DNA from: Noviherbaspirillum soli | GTDB lineage: Bacteria > Pseudomonadota > Gammaproteobacteria > Burkholderiales > Burkholderiaceae_D | Reading direction: 5' to 3' | Length of the DNA: 64,000 nucleotides | Assembly (NCBI RefSeq): GCF_015352955.1 | Contig: NZ_JACYOX010000010.1 | Location: 62,001-126,000, forward strand | In this document: one piece after another, positions 45,486 through 53,266 of the stretch | How positions within the stretch are numbered: the stretch's first letter is position 1 | How the letters are laid out: each line of letters opens with the position of its first letter | Position numbers and translations under genes: made by a program | The notes under the pieces: generated by a model | The model's input: only the letters and a program-made list of their open reading frames with translations | Told to the model about the DNA's origin: nothing | The model's database searches: none

Positions 45486-45631
45486 ATCATTGACTGCCGG
45501 CAAAGGTTCTGGCCGCGCCGGCGCCTTCCCGTGATTTCACGCATGGCTGGTGTGCGCGCAGCCAGAACCATGGGCTTGGCACAGGACTCGAATTTTCAAT
45601 GGATGACGCCATATGCCATCCCATCTTCCCG

Positions 45632-46165
45632 ATGAAACAAACCATGCAAAAACTGACCGCGAAACTGTTGTTGACCCTTGTTGCATGCACCCTGGTCGTG
45701 CCGGAGTCGTATGCGAAGCGCCTGGGCGGCGGCCGCTCGGTGGGCCGCCAGTCCCAGGTGGCGCGGCAGCGTGCCGCGCCACCGCCGCCACTGGCCAGGC
45801 CGCGCCCGGCGCCCCCGGTAACGCCTCCTGTCGCGCAGCCGCGCGCGGTGCGGCCTCCTTATGTCGGACCGGCGCCGGCGCAGGTGCAGCGGCGCCCGGG
45901 CAGCTCGCTGGGCGGCATGTTCGGCGGCGCGTTGCTGGGCCTGGGCCTGGGCTCCGTGCTTGGCTCCAGCCATGCACAGGCACAGGCCGCGGCCGAGCAG
46001 GAAGCGGCGCTGCAGGAGGCTGCACGGCAGGAAAGCGCAAGGCTGGAGGCGGAGAAGCGGCAACAGGAAGAGGCGACTGGCGCAAGCGCTCAGGGCGCCA
46101 CGTCCGCCGGCGCCGGCGAAACGCCGGCCGCGCCGGCGGCACCATCCGCATCCGGCAACTGGTGA
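45632..46165 (+). CDS. Secreted Pro/Ala/Gln-rich protein resembling the N-terminus of Tim44-like proteins
   Basis: A 177-aa exported protein; start at MKQTMQKL (45632) or MQKL (45644) gives a signal peptide ending ESYA. The following KRLGGGRSVGRQSQVARQR and proline-rich linker, then a glycine-zipper helix (GGMFGGALLGLGLGSVLG), are like the leading part of bacterial Tim44-domain membrane proteins, but the Tim44 domain itself is absent; instead there is an Ala/Glu/Gln-rich coiled tail. The stop codon lies within the first copy of a heptamer repeat. Confidence 0.65.
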   Translation: MKQTMQKLTAKLLLTLVACTLVVPESYAKRLGGGRSVGRQSQVARQRAAPPPPLARPRPAPPVTPPVAQPRAVRPPYVGPAPAQVQRRPGSSLGGMFGGALLGLGLGSVLGSSHAQAQAAAEQEAALQEAARQESARLEAEKRQQEEATGASAQGATSAGAGETPAAPAAPSASGNW

Positions 46166-46216
46166 TTGGTGATTGGTGATTGGTGATTGGTGATTGGTGA
46201 TTGGTGATTGGTGATT
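46161..46216 (+). repeat. Heptanucleotide tandem repeat, 8 copies of GGTGATT
   Basis: Eight perfect copies of GGTGATT run from 46161 to 46216. The first copy supplies the TGA stop of the preceding gene (46163-46165). Seven is not a multiple of three, so slippage would change downstream frames, but the stop in copy one protects the encoded protein. Confidence 0.95.
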
Positions 46217-46297
46217 GGCAGGCCGTACAGACCCAGCCTGCCGCAGGCCAGGCTTCACGCCAGCCTGCAGCGGGCATCAGCGGATCGGAGGACCAGC

Positions 46298-46621
46298 ATG
46301 CGACACAATGCACGCCCGTTGTTCTGCATCGCAGCCATCGCGCTGCTTTCCGGATGCGTCACCCGCACGGTGGAGATAAGGCCGGTCGCTCCCGTGGTGG
46401 AGTCGCGCGCCGCGCCGGTGGTTTCGCGCGGCGCCATGGCTGCGCCGCCAGTGGCGCCGTCCCTGCCCCAATTGAGCGGCGCCAGCGCCGTGTCGCGTCA
46501 GCAGAGTTCGGGCGGGGCCGACGAAGCGGCAACACCGCCTGGCGTGCAGGTCGAGGCCGTCATCCCGGGCGTGTATTCCGGCCGCTCGCTGTCGTTCGAA
46601 AGGGACGCAGCGACGAAGTAG
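46298..46621 (+). CDS. Small lipoprotein of unknown function
   Basis: A 107-aa protein. The start is fixed by GGAGG seven bases before ATG 46298. Lipobox LLSGC with acylated Cys20; the rest is low-complexity, rich in Ala, Pro, Ser and Val, ending in VQVEAVIPGVYSGRSLSFER. The frame is open upstream through the heptamer repeat but that part is not needed. It probably sits in the outer membrane. No family recognised. Confidence 0.72.
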   Translation: MRHNARPLFCIAAIALLSGCVTRTVEIRPVAPVVESRAAPVVSRGAMAAPPVAPSLPQLSGASAVSRQQSSGGADEAATPPGVQVEAVIPGVYSGRSLSFERDAATK

Positions 46622-46631
46622 CAGGTATTGC

Positions 46632-47867
46632 TCAGGCCGGCAGCAGTTGCGGCGCCCGGCCCATCTGCAGGGCCTGCATGCCGGCAGCGGCCGGCTCTTC
46701 CGCCTCCAGCCTGAAGGCGCCAACCACGCTTGCCAGCACGGCCGCCTGCTGCTGCAGCGCCGCCGCGGAAGAATTGGCCCGCTCCACCAGCGCGGCATTC
46801 TGCTGCGTCACCTGGTCCATCTGCGCAATGGCTGCATTGACCTGCTCGATCTCGGCAGTCTGCTCGCTGCTGGCTGCGCTGATGTCGGCCAGGATCTCGC
46901 TCACGGTACGGGTGCTGGCAACGATCTCGTTGATGGTCTGGCCTGCATGCTGGACGCGGTTGCCGCCTTCCTTCACCTGACCGACCGACGCTTCGATCAG
47001 CACCTTGATTTCCTTGGCGGCGCTGGCCGAGCGCTGCGCCAGGCTACGCACCTCGCTGGCCACCACCGCGAAGCCGCGGCCGTTCTCGCCGGCACGCGCC
47101 GCTTCCACGGCCGCGTTCAGCGCTAGGATATTGGTCTGGAACGCGATGCCATCGATCACGCCGATGATGTCGACAATCTTCTTCGACGATGCGCTGATGG
47201 CTTCCATGGTGCCGGCCAAGTCGGCCACCGCGTTGCCGCCCCTGGCCGCCAGACCCGAGGTGGACGTCGCCAGCGCATGCGCCTCGTGTGCGCCGTCGGC
47301 ATTGCGCTTCACCCGGCTAGTCAGTTCCTGCATGCTGGCCGCGGTCTGCTGCAGCGAGCTGGCCTGCTCCTCGGTGCGGGAAGACAGCTCCAGGTTGCCC
47401 GACGCGATCTGGTCGGATGCCAGCATGATGGCGTCGCTGGTGTCGCGAATCTCGGTAACGACGTCGGTCAGCTTGTCTTCCATCGCGCCCAGGCCGCGCA
47501 GCAGGCGGCCGAAGTCGCCGCCGCGGTCGCTGTCAAATTCCTGGCTGAGGTCGCCCGAGGTCACGGTGTCGGCAATCAGCACGGCCTGTTCCAGCGGCTG
47601 CGCGGTGCTCCACCTGAGCCACAGCGCGCCACCCACCCCGGCGGCCACCGCCAGCAGGCCGGCGGCCAGCATCAGCATGCGCGCCGATGCCACGTCCGCA
47701 GCAAGCGCGGCGGTCTTGTTCGCGGCAACAATGGCTTCCAGCTTCGATGGATCGCCCAGTTCGCCCAGTTGCAGGGCGCCGGCGGCGATGCCGCACAGGC
47801 TCAGGGCGAGGACCGTAGTAAAGCTGATGCCGATACGCGTGCCGATCTTCAGATCGTCGAGTGCCAT
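46632..47867 (-). CDS. Methyl-accepting chemotaxis protein with reduced sensor domain
   Basis: A 411-aa chemoreceptor. Start [13 protein letters not shown] at 47867. TM1 about 12-32, TM2 about 64-84, then HAMP and the signalling domain, with the hairpin tip ([23 protein letters not shown]) intact. Only about 30 residues lie between the two membrane segments, where related receptors have a four-helix bundle of about 150. No C-terminal pentapeptide tether. It is transcribed alone, convergent with the lipoprotein gene. Confidence 0.88.
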   Translation of the reverse strand: MALDDLKIGTRIGISFTTVLALSLCGIAAGALQLGELGDPSKLEAIVAANKTAALAADVASARMLMLAAGLLAVAAGVGGALWLRWSTAQPLEQAVLIADTVTSGDLSQEFDSDRGGDFGRLLRGLGAMEDKLTDVVTEIRDTSDAIMLASDQIASGNLELSSRTEEQASSLQQTAASMQELTSRVKRNADGAHEAHALATSTSGLAARGGNAVADLAGTMEAISASSKKIVDIIGVIDGIAFQTNILALNAAVEAARAGENGRGFAVVASEVRSLAQRSASAAKEIKVLIEASVGQVKEGGNRVQHAGQTINEIVASTRTVSEILADISAASSEQTAEIEQVNAAIAQMDQVTQQNAALVERANSSAAALQQQAAVLASVVGAFRLEAEEPAAAGMQALQMGRAPQLLPA

Positions 47868-48465
47868 TGTGTCTCCTGTATTGAATGATTTCTGTTGCGC
47901 CTGCCTGATTCTGGGCATGCCAGATTAGCTTTTTGCAATAAGTTGTCTGGCGGAAATACATTATTTCACAAAATCGTTCATCGCTTCCTGATTCTCCGGA
48001 AATAAACCCGGTTACAGCCGCTAGCGGTGGCCATGAGACGAGGAAGGCCTGGCAGGGCCGGTGCGGCCGAAGCGCGTTGCGTCTCAAGCAGTCCGAGCGA
48101 AGGCGGGCTGTCGCTGACGGACCCTGTCGATCTTTGCCATCGCTGCCCAATCGGTGGCGAACCCGTCGTGAGCGCTACTGCTCGGCTGCCCGAGAAGCGA
48201 GATCGTGCCTGGGACGGACGGAAACCCCTGCCATGATGGCCTATTATCCAGACAGTGAATTACACCGTGAAAACTCCACATGCATGTACAAGCCATCACC
48301 AGGTTTTCCTCCAGCTGCAGCAAGCCATTTTTTCCTGGCCACGCCCGGAAAACATGACCGTCAAGATTTTATTAACCATTTGGTTAATTGAAACCCTTTC
48401 CAGCCGGCACGCCAGCGGGTATCCTTGCCGCTTTCACCATCGTTTCAACCAGGCAGCCAAGGCCA
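47868..48465. other. Intergenic region with TetR-type operator
   Basis: 598 bases between the divergent chemoreceptor and TetR genes. The near-perfect palindrome at 48371-48388 is listed separately. The 48000-48360 part has short open frames on both strands, none persuasive. No RNA gene is recognised. Confidence 0.4.
48371..48388. promoter_or_regulatory. Operator palindrome upstream of TetR gene
   Basis: ATTAACCATTTGGTTAAT, two 8-bp inverted arms around two bases. Similar TTGACCA-N2-TGGTCAA sites are bound by RutR-like TetR regulators. It lies 77 bases before the TetR start and likely mediates autoregulation. Confidence 0.75.
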
Positions 48466-49128
48466 ATGAGCGATCCCATTCCTGAAGACACGGCCGATGC
48501 GCCTGCCGGCTTGACCGCCCGCAACGCGGCGCGCACCCGCCAGGCCATCATCGACGCGGCCACCGGTGAATTCGCCGCCCTCGGGCTGGGCGGCGCCCGC
48601 ATCGACGCCATCGCGGCGCGCGCAGGCCTGAACAAGCGCCTGCTCTACTACTACTTCGGCAACAAGGAAGCGCTGTTCCAGGCGGTGCTGGAGCGCGCCT
48701 ATCAAAACATCCGCAGCGCCGAGCGCGAACTGCGGCTCGACGAAATCGACCCGGTCGAGGCGATACGGCGGCTGGTGTCCTTCACCTGGCATTACTACGT
48801 CAAACATCCGGAATTCCTCACGCTGCTCAACAGCGAGAACCTGCACCAGGCCGCGCACCTGAAGAACTCGGCGCAGATACAGGCAATGAATTCGCCGCTG
48901 ATCCAGAGCCTGGACCAGTTGCTGGAACGCGGCCGCGCCGCCGGCCTGTTCCGCGGCGGCGTCGATCCGCTGCAGCTGTATATCTCGATTGCGGCGCTGT
49001 CCTTCTTTTATCTGTCGAACCGGCATACGCTGTCGGTGGTGTTCGGGCGCGACCTGCAAAGCCCGAAGGCCGAGGCCCAGCGGCTGTCGCACATGACCGA
49101 ACTGGTGCTGGGTTACGTTCTGCGCTGA
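48466..49128 (+). CDS. TetR-family transcriptional regulator (RutR-like)
   Basis: A 220-aa regulator; start at ATG 48466. The HTH lies at about 25-70 (ARTRQAIIDAATGEFAALG ... LNKRLLYYYFGNKEALF). The C-terminal domain contains FTWHYYVKHPEFLTLLNSEN, common in the RutR-type subgroup. Overlaps nothing; the binding-protein gene starts 32 bases after its stop, so both may be one operon controlled by the palindrome at 48371. Confidence 0.88.
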   Translation: MSDPIPEDTADAPAGLTARNAARTRQAIIDAATGEFAALGLGGARIDAIAARAGLNKRLLYYYFGNKEALFQAVLERAYQNIRSAERELRLDEIDPVEAIRRLVSFTWHYYVKHPEFLTLLNSENLHQAAHLKNSAQIQAMNSPLIQSLDQLLERGRAAGLFRGGVDPLQLYISIAALSFFYLSNRHTLSVVFGRDLQSPKAEAQRLSHMTELVLGYVLR

Positions 49129-49160
49129 ATAACAATACGACTGATCAAGGGAGAAACAAC

Positions 49161-49958
49161 GTGCCAACCATTTTCTCAGGCAAGCAATGCAGCCGGAGCC
49201 GGACTGTGATCGCCGCATTGCTCCTGCTGGTCACGACGCTGGCCGCCTGGCTGCCGGCCGCCGCGGCGGACATGCGCCTTTATGCAGCGGCCGGCGTGAA
49301 GGCGCCGCTGGAGCAGGTTGCGCGCGACTTCGAAGCGGCCACCGGCCATCGCGTCACGCTGCTGTTCGATACCGCAGGCGCCGCGGAGCAGCGTTTCCTC
49401 GCTGACCCGGCGGCAACATTTCTCGTGACCACCCAGGCCAGGCTGCAGGCGGCCGAGAAGGACGGGCGGCTGCGTAATGGCATGACCAGCGTGATCGGCG
49501 CCACCGTCGGCGGCCTGGCCGCGCCGCCCGACGGCCCGGGGCCCGCGATCGCCACGTCCGAGCAGTTGCGCGCCGCGCTGCTTGCCGCGCCGCGCATCGC
49601 CTTTTCCGACCCGGCGCGCGGCGCCACCGTGGGCAAGCATTTCCTGATGGTGATCGAGGAACTCGGCATACGCGAGCAGGTGCTGCAGAAGGCCACGCTG
49701 GCCAGGGACGGCGTCGAGACCATGCACCTGGTCCTGGAAGGAAAGGCCGACCTCGGCGTGACCCAGATCAGCGAAATCGTCCAGGCCGATCCGCGGGCAT
49801 TGCTGGGCCCGTTCCCGGACCGGTTCGACCTGGCCACCACCTATGCGTTGTGGCTGAGCGCGGATGCCGCGCCCGAGGCCAGGGCATTCGCCGCGCTCGT
49901 CACCAGCGCCGCCGAGCGTGCGCGGCTGCGCGCGCATGGCCTGCGCCCGCCCGAATAG
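49161..49958 (+). CDS. ModA-like extracytoplasmic substrate-binding protein
   Basis: A 265-aa exported protein starting at GTG 49161 after AAGGGAGA. The signal peptide runs to about residue 36. The mature part resembles molybdate-type binding proteins (DMRLYAAAGVKAPLEQVARDFEAATGHRV, ISFSDPARGATVGKH-like segment FSDPARGATVG, KADLGVTQISEI). Many such ModA relatives are of unknown substrate. It follows the TetR gene closely. No ModBC transporter genes are nearby. Confidence 0.78.
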   Translation: MPTIFSGKQCSRSRTVIAALLLLVTTLAAWLPAAAADMRLYAAAGVKAPLEQVARDFEAATGHRVTLLFDTAGAAEQRFLADPAATFLVTTQARLQAAEKDGRLRNGMTSVIGATVGGLAAPPDGPGPAIATSEQLRAALLAAPRIAFSDPARGATVGKHFLMVIEELGIREQVLQKATLARDGVETMHLVLEGKADLGVTQISEIVQADPRALLGPFPDRFDLATTYALWLSADAAPEARAFAALVTSAAERARLRAHGLRPPE

Positions 49959-50416
49959 CACGGCCGGCGTCTCCATGCGATGCACAGCACCGGTGCGGGC
50001 CGCGCTGAATTCAGCCCGCTCGAATTCAAGAAACGCTATGCCGGTCAGGTGTTCTGGTGACGCAGGCAAGGCCGGCGAGCCCGGCGCCGTACACGGAGAG
50101 GTCCAGGCAAAACACGCCTGCGTCCCAACGCCCTGCTGAAAGCATCCGTTACGCTTCCTGCACAAAAGACCAGCCGCAATGGCGGCATGCCATATCGCGA
50201 GCGCCACGGTAGCCGCCGCGCCCTTGAACCTGATTTGCTGCCTTGCGCCCGCTCAACGCGTCGGCTCATGGCAATCGGCGCACCGCACTCTCCCTGGGCG
50301 CCGTACGATTGCGCGCAAAGTGTCCTCGCCGATGTCGGATTAGCCTGACCGCGGCACACATCGCCGTAAGCGCCGCTTCATCCGGCCTGCATGCATTGAT
50401 CGGGGAGGAACCAGCT
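49959..50416. other. Gene-free stretch
   Basis: 458 bases before the DUF1622 gene. No recognised coding sequence, RNA or hairpin; a GGGAGGAA ribosome-binding site at 50402-50409 closes the region. Confidence 0.4.
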
Positions 50417-50794
50417 TTGTTCGCTCAAGTCGAGGAAACCGTACAGTCCAGCGTTGAATGGCTGCGCCTGATGGTGGAAACCCTGGGCGCCATCGTGATT
50501 GCCGTCGGCGTGGTGGTTGCCGTGATCGGGCTGCTGCGCCAGATGCGCAATGCGCAGTCGGCCGGCTTTGGCGCGGTGAGGCTGTCGTTTGCCCGCTACC
50601 TGACGCTGGCGCTGGAACTTCAGCTGGCGGCCGACATTTTATCGACGTCCGTGGCGCCGACCTGGGAGCGTATCGGCAAGCTGGCGGCGATCGCCATCAT
50701 CCGTACCGCGCTGAACTATTTCCTGAGCAAGGAAATGGAACAGGAAAGCAAAATGACCAGGCCGGCGGAAGCCAGGCCAAACATCCCGCCATGA
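50417..50794 (+). CDS. DUF1622 family membrane protein
   Basis: A 125-aa protein with two or three hydrophobic segments (LGAIVIAVGVVVAVIGLLRQM, KLAAIAIIRTALNYFL). I place the start at TTG 50417, which lies eight bases after GGGAGGAA; the frame is open to an ATG at 50243 but that part looks non-coding. The conserved RLSFARYLTLALELQLAADIL is typical of DUF1622. It overlaps the next gene by ATGA, forming an operon with the HPP and antiporter genes. Confidence 0.78.
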   Translation: MFAQVEETVQSSVEWLRLMVETLGAIVIAVGVVVAVIGLLRQMRNAQSAGFGAVRLSFARYLTLALELQLAADILSTSVAPTWERIGKLAAIAIIRTALNYFLSKEMEQESKMTRPAEARPNIPP

Positions 50795-51344
50795 GCGCGC
50801 GCCGCAAGCGCGTCGGCCTGAAGGGCGAACTGCTGCCGGCTTTCATGCCGATGGCGACCGTGGTGCTGGCGCTGGTCGCAGCGCCGAGCAATCAACGGCT
50901 GCTGTTTGCGTCGCTGGCCTCCAGCGCCTTTTTGATCTATCTCGGTCCGGAACATGCGGTCAATCAGGTCGGGACGCTGCTGCTGGCGCAGATCGGTTCG
51001 GCCGTGATTGGCCTTGTCTGCTGGCAGTGGCTGGGGCCGGGCTATCTGTCCGGCGGCCTTGGCATGGTGCGTGCCACCGGCCTGATGATCTTCAGCGATG
51101 CCATGCATCCGCCAGCGGTCTCCAGCGCACTAAGTTTTGGCCCGAGGTCGGGCGATGCCGGCAACCTGCTGCTATGTTGCTGGCGGTCGGCATTACGGCG
51201 CTGCTGGTGGTCGTGCAGCGCATGGCGCTGTGGACCCTGCGCCGGGTCAGCCGCCACGACAAGGCCTGCGGCCATGCGCATCCTGTCTGGCGCACCGGGA
51301 ACAACAAGGGAGCTGCATGCTTGATATCGCCGCGATTTTTCTGA
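50791..51344 (+). pseudogene. HPP-family membrane protein, probable frameshift
   Basis: The frame from ATG 50791 encodes helices with the HPP signature DAMHPPAVSSALSFG and reads SGDAGNLLL, then turns into a Cys/Trp/Arg-rich shadow ending at TGA 51324. The overlapping frame continues the expected helix (LLAVGITALLVVVQRMALWTLRRVSRHD) and ends at 51344. The switch falls near 51172-51178 and equals a one-base deletion. It lies between DUF1622 and the antiporter gene. Sequencing error is an alternative. Confidence 0.7.
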
Positions 51345-52564
51345 CGCTCACCGCCGTACTGGCCTATCTGAACCGCAGGTTCATCGGCTTTCCCGCCACC
51401 ATCGGCGTGATGATCATTGCACTCGCGCTGTCGCTGGTCACGATCGGCCTGGATGCGCTGGGCTTTGGCGTATTGCGCGACTTCGAGGAATCGCTGCTGC
51501 ACAGGGTGGACTTCTCGGACCTGCTGATGGAAGGCATGCTGTCGCTGCTGCTGTTCGCCGGCGCCCTGCACGTGGACCTTAGCGAACTGCGGGCCTACCG
51601 CTGGCAGATCGGCCTGCTGGCCATCATCGGCACCATGGCCTCCACGCTCGTCGTTGGCCTGCTGCTGTGGCTTGGCCTGTCCTACACGCCGCTGGCAATG
51701 CCGCTGACGTATTGCCTGCTATTCGGCGCGCTGATCTCGCCGACCGACCCGATCGCCGTGATGGGCATACTCAAGTCCGCCGGGGCGCCAAAGAACGTGG
51801 AGCTGGTGATTGCGGGCGAATCCCTGTTCAACGACGGCGTCGGCGTGGTGCTGTTCTCCCTGCTGCTGTCAGTGGTTCACAGCGGCAAGGTTCCCGGCTT
51901 CGCGGAAGGCGCGCTGCTGCTGCTGGAGGAAGCCGGCGGCGGCATCGTGCTGGGACTGGTCATCGGCTATGCCACCTATCGCATGCTCAAGAGCATCGAC
52001 AGCTACCAGGAAGAAGTCCTGATCACGCTGGCGGCGGTGATCGGCGGCTATGCCCTGGCCAGCACGCTGCATGTGTCGGGACCGCTGGCGATGGTGGTAA
52101 TAGGCCTTATCATCGGCAACCATGGCAGGGCGCTGGCCATGTCGGAACAAACCCGCCGCCACGTCGACATGTTCTGGGAATTGATCGACGAAATCCTGAA
52201 CGCGGTGCTGTTCGTGCTGATCGGGCTGGAAATCATCGTGATCACCAGTGCGCATGGCTTGCTGACGGCCGGCCTGATTGCCATCGGTGTCACGCTGCTG
52301 GCCCGCGTGCTGACCGTGGGCCTGCCGATCCGCCTGCTGCGCTTCATGTTCCGTCTGCCCGCAGGCGCCTGGAAAGTGCTGACATGGGGCGGCCTGCGCG
52401 GCGGCATTTCAGTGGCGCTGGCACTCTCGCTCCCGGCGGGGCCGCAGCGGGACATCATCGTCGCGCTGACCTACATGGTGGTGGTGTTCTCGATCCTGGT
52501 ACAGGGCCTGACGATCGGCAAGGTAGTGCGAAGCAGCATTGAGTGCGCATCGCCGCCGCATTAG
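51317..52564 (+). CDS. NhaP-type Na+/H+ antiporter (CPA1)
   Basis: A 415-aa membrane protein with about 12 helices. Typical segments: SLLLFAGALHVDLSELRAYRW, GALISPTDPIAVMGILK, GESLFNDGVGVVLFSLLL (ion-binding Asp), and WGGLRGGISVALALSLP. Start ATG 51317, with AAGGGAG upstream. It probably exchanges Na+ or K+ for protons. Last gene of its operon. Confidence 0.92.
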   Translation: MLDIAAIFLTLTAVLAYLNRRFIGFPATIGVMIIALALSLVTIGLDALGFGVLRDFEESLLHRVDFSDLLMEGMLSLLLFAGALHVDLSELRAYRWQIGLLAIIGTMASTLVVGLLLWLGLSYTPLAMPLTYCLLFGALISPTDPIAVMGILKSAGAPKNVELVIAGESLFNDGVGVVLFSLLLSVVHSGKVPGFAEGALLLLEEAGGGIVLGLVIGYATYRMLKSIDSYQEEVLITLAAVIGGYALASTLHVSGPLAMVVIGLIIGNHGRALAMSEQTRRHVDMFWELIDEILNAVLFVLIGLEIIVITSAHGLLTAGLIAIGVTLLARVLTVGLPIRLLRFMFRLPAGAWKVLTWGGLRGGISVALALSLPAGPQRDIIVALTYMVVVFSILVQGLTIGKVVRSSIECASPPH

Positions 52565-52668
52565 GGCATGCAGCGCAAGTCGCTTGTCGATACCAATGTG
52601 GCCTGCAAGGGCGGCACGCCGGCCTGGAACGATCTGCTGGGACACGTCGCGCTTTAGTCCAGGAACGT

Positions 52669-52759
52669 GCTGTTGCTGCTACTGTGGCTGTGCTTGTGAC
52701 TGTTGCTGTTGAGGTGGCCGTTGCAGTTGCTGTTGAAGTGGCCGTTGCAGTTGCAGTGA
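52669..52759 (+). repeat. GTTGCN-type hexamer tract, copy A
   Basis: About 90 bases made of degenerate hexamers of the type GTTGCN/GTTGAA/GTGGCC, with the phrase GTTGAAGTGGCCGTTGCAG near the end. A similar tract (62424-62478) precedes copy B of the structured element. Confidence 0.75.
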
Positions 52760-52775
52760 AGTCCCGTTGAGCGCG

Positions 52776-53138
52776 CCGTGTCAGCGGTGCCCGGAGCGGG
52801 AAAAGGTGCGGCGTCTGTCTGAGCCAAGCGCAGCTTGGCGAGTTTAGCCGCGCCCCGCTCCGGGCACCGCTGGCACGGGCACCCCGCGCAGCGGGGCGCG
52901 ATCACCGGGTCGCCTTTTTTTGGTTACTTTTTTTTGGCGAAGCAAAAAAAGTGACCCGGCCGCCGGGACGGACTCCCGGCTTGTCTCCACGGCAGTGCAA
53001 CCGCCTTGCGTCACCCGGCAAGACACGGGCAGCACCGGCGCTTTGGCTTTGGCTTTGGCTTCGGCTTCGGAAAACAGGTAAATGCAAAGCCTTTGCTTGA
53101 TCGACCAACGGCGGAATGCCCCTTCAGGGTATTCCGCC
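52776..53138 (+). repeat. Multi-hairpin intergenic element, copy A
   Basis: Stem I pairs 52776-52800 with 52854-52878 (25 bp with one G-T pair) and encloses a small hairpin GCCAAGC-GCA-GCTTGGC. A CCCCGC-GCA-GCGGGG hairpin follows, then stem III (52922-52934 with 52944-52956, loop GGCGAAGC), a GCCGGGA/TCCCGGC hairpin near 52960-52980 and, after a 53040-53068 GGCTTT tract, a terminal hairpin 53110-53138 (GGCGGAAT...ATTCCGCC). Copy B at 62497 has the same parts in the same order. Confidence 0.85.
53040..53069 (+). repeat. GGCTTT hexamer tract
   Basis: About five units GGCTTT/GGCTTC within repeat copy A, between its hairpins. It is absent at the corresponding place of copy B, where a 22-bp tandem repeat is found instead. 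Confidence 0.75.
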
Positions 53139-53266
53139 CTACGACAGACGCCGCACCTTATCCGCTTCAGGCATCGCCGTGACGGCGCGCTCAACGGGAT
53201 TTCACTGCAACGGCAACCGCAACCTGCCCCAGCCGCAGCCCGCCATGCAGCCCACCCGTACACGCT

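Larger units (their letters stand above)
52565..53266. other. Intergenic region carrying structured repeat copy A
   Basis: 702 bases between convergent genes. It is filled almost entirely by hexamer tract, multi-hairpin element copy A and a short GGCTTT tract described separately. No protein gene is supported; the Val-Ala repeat frames here come from the hexamer tract. Confidence 0.6.

Noticed and set aside
46161-46216. CRISPR-like array
   Set aside because: Units are seven bases with no spacers; it is a simple tandem repeat.
52543-52770. Small protein with Val-Ala-Val-Glu repeats
   Set aside because: It is a translation of the GTTGCN hexamer tract of the repeat element and has no start signal.
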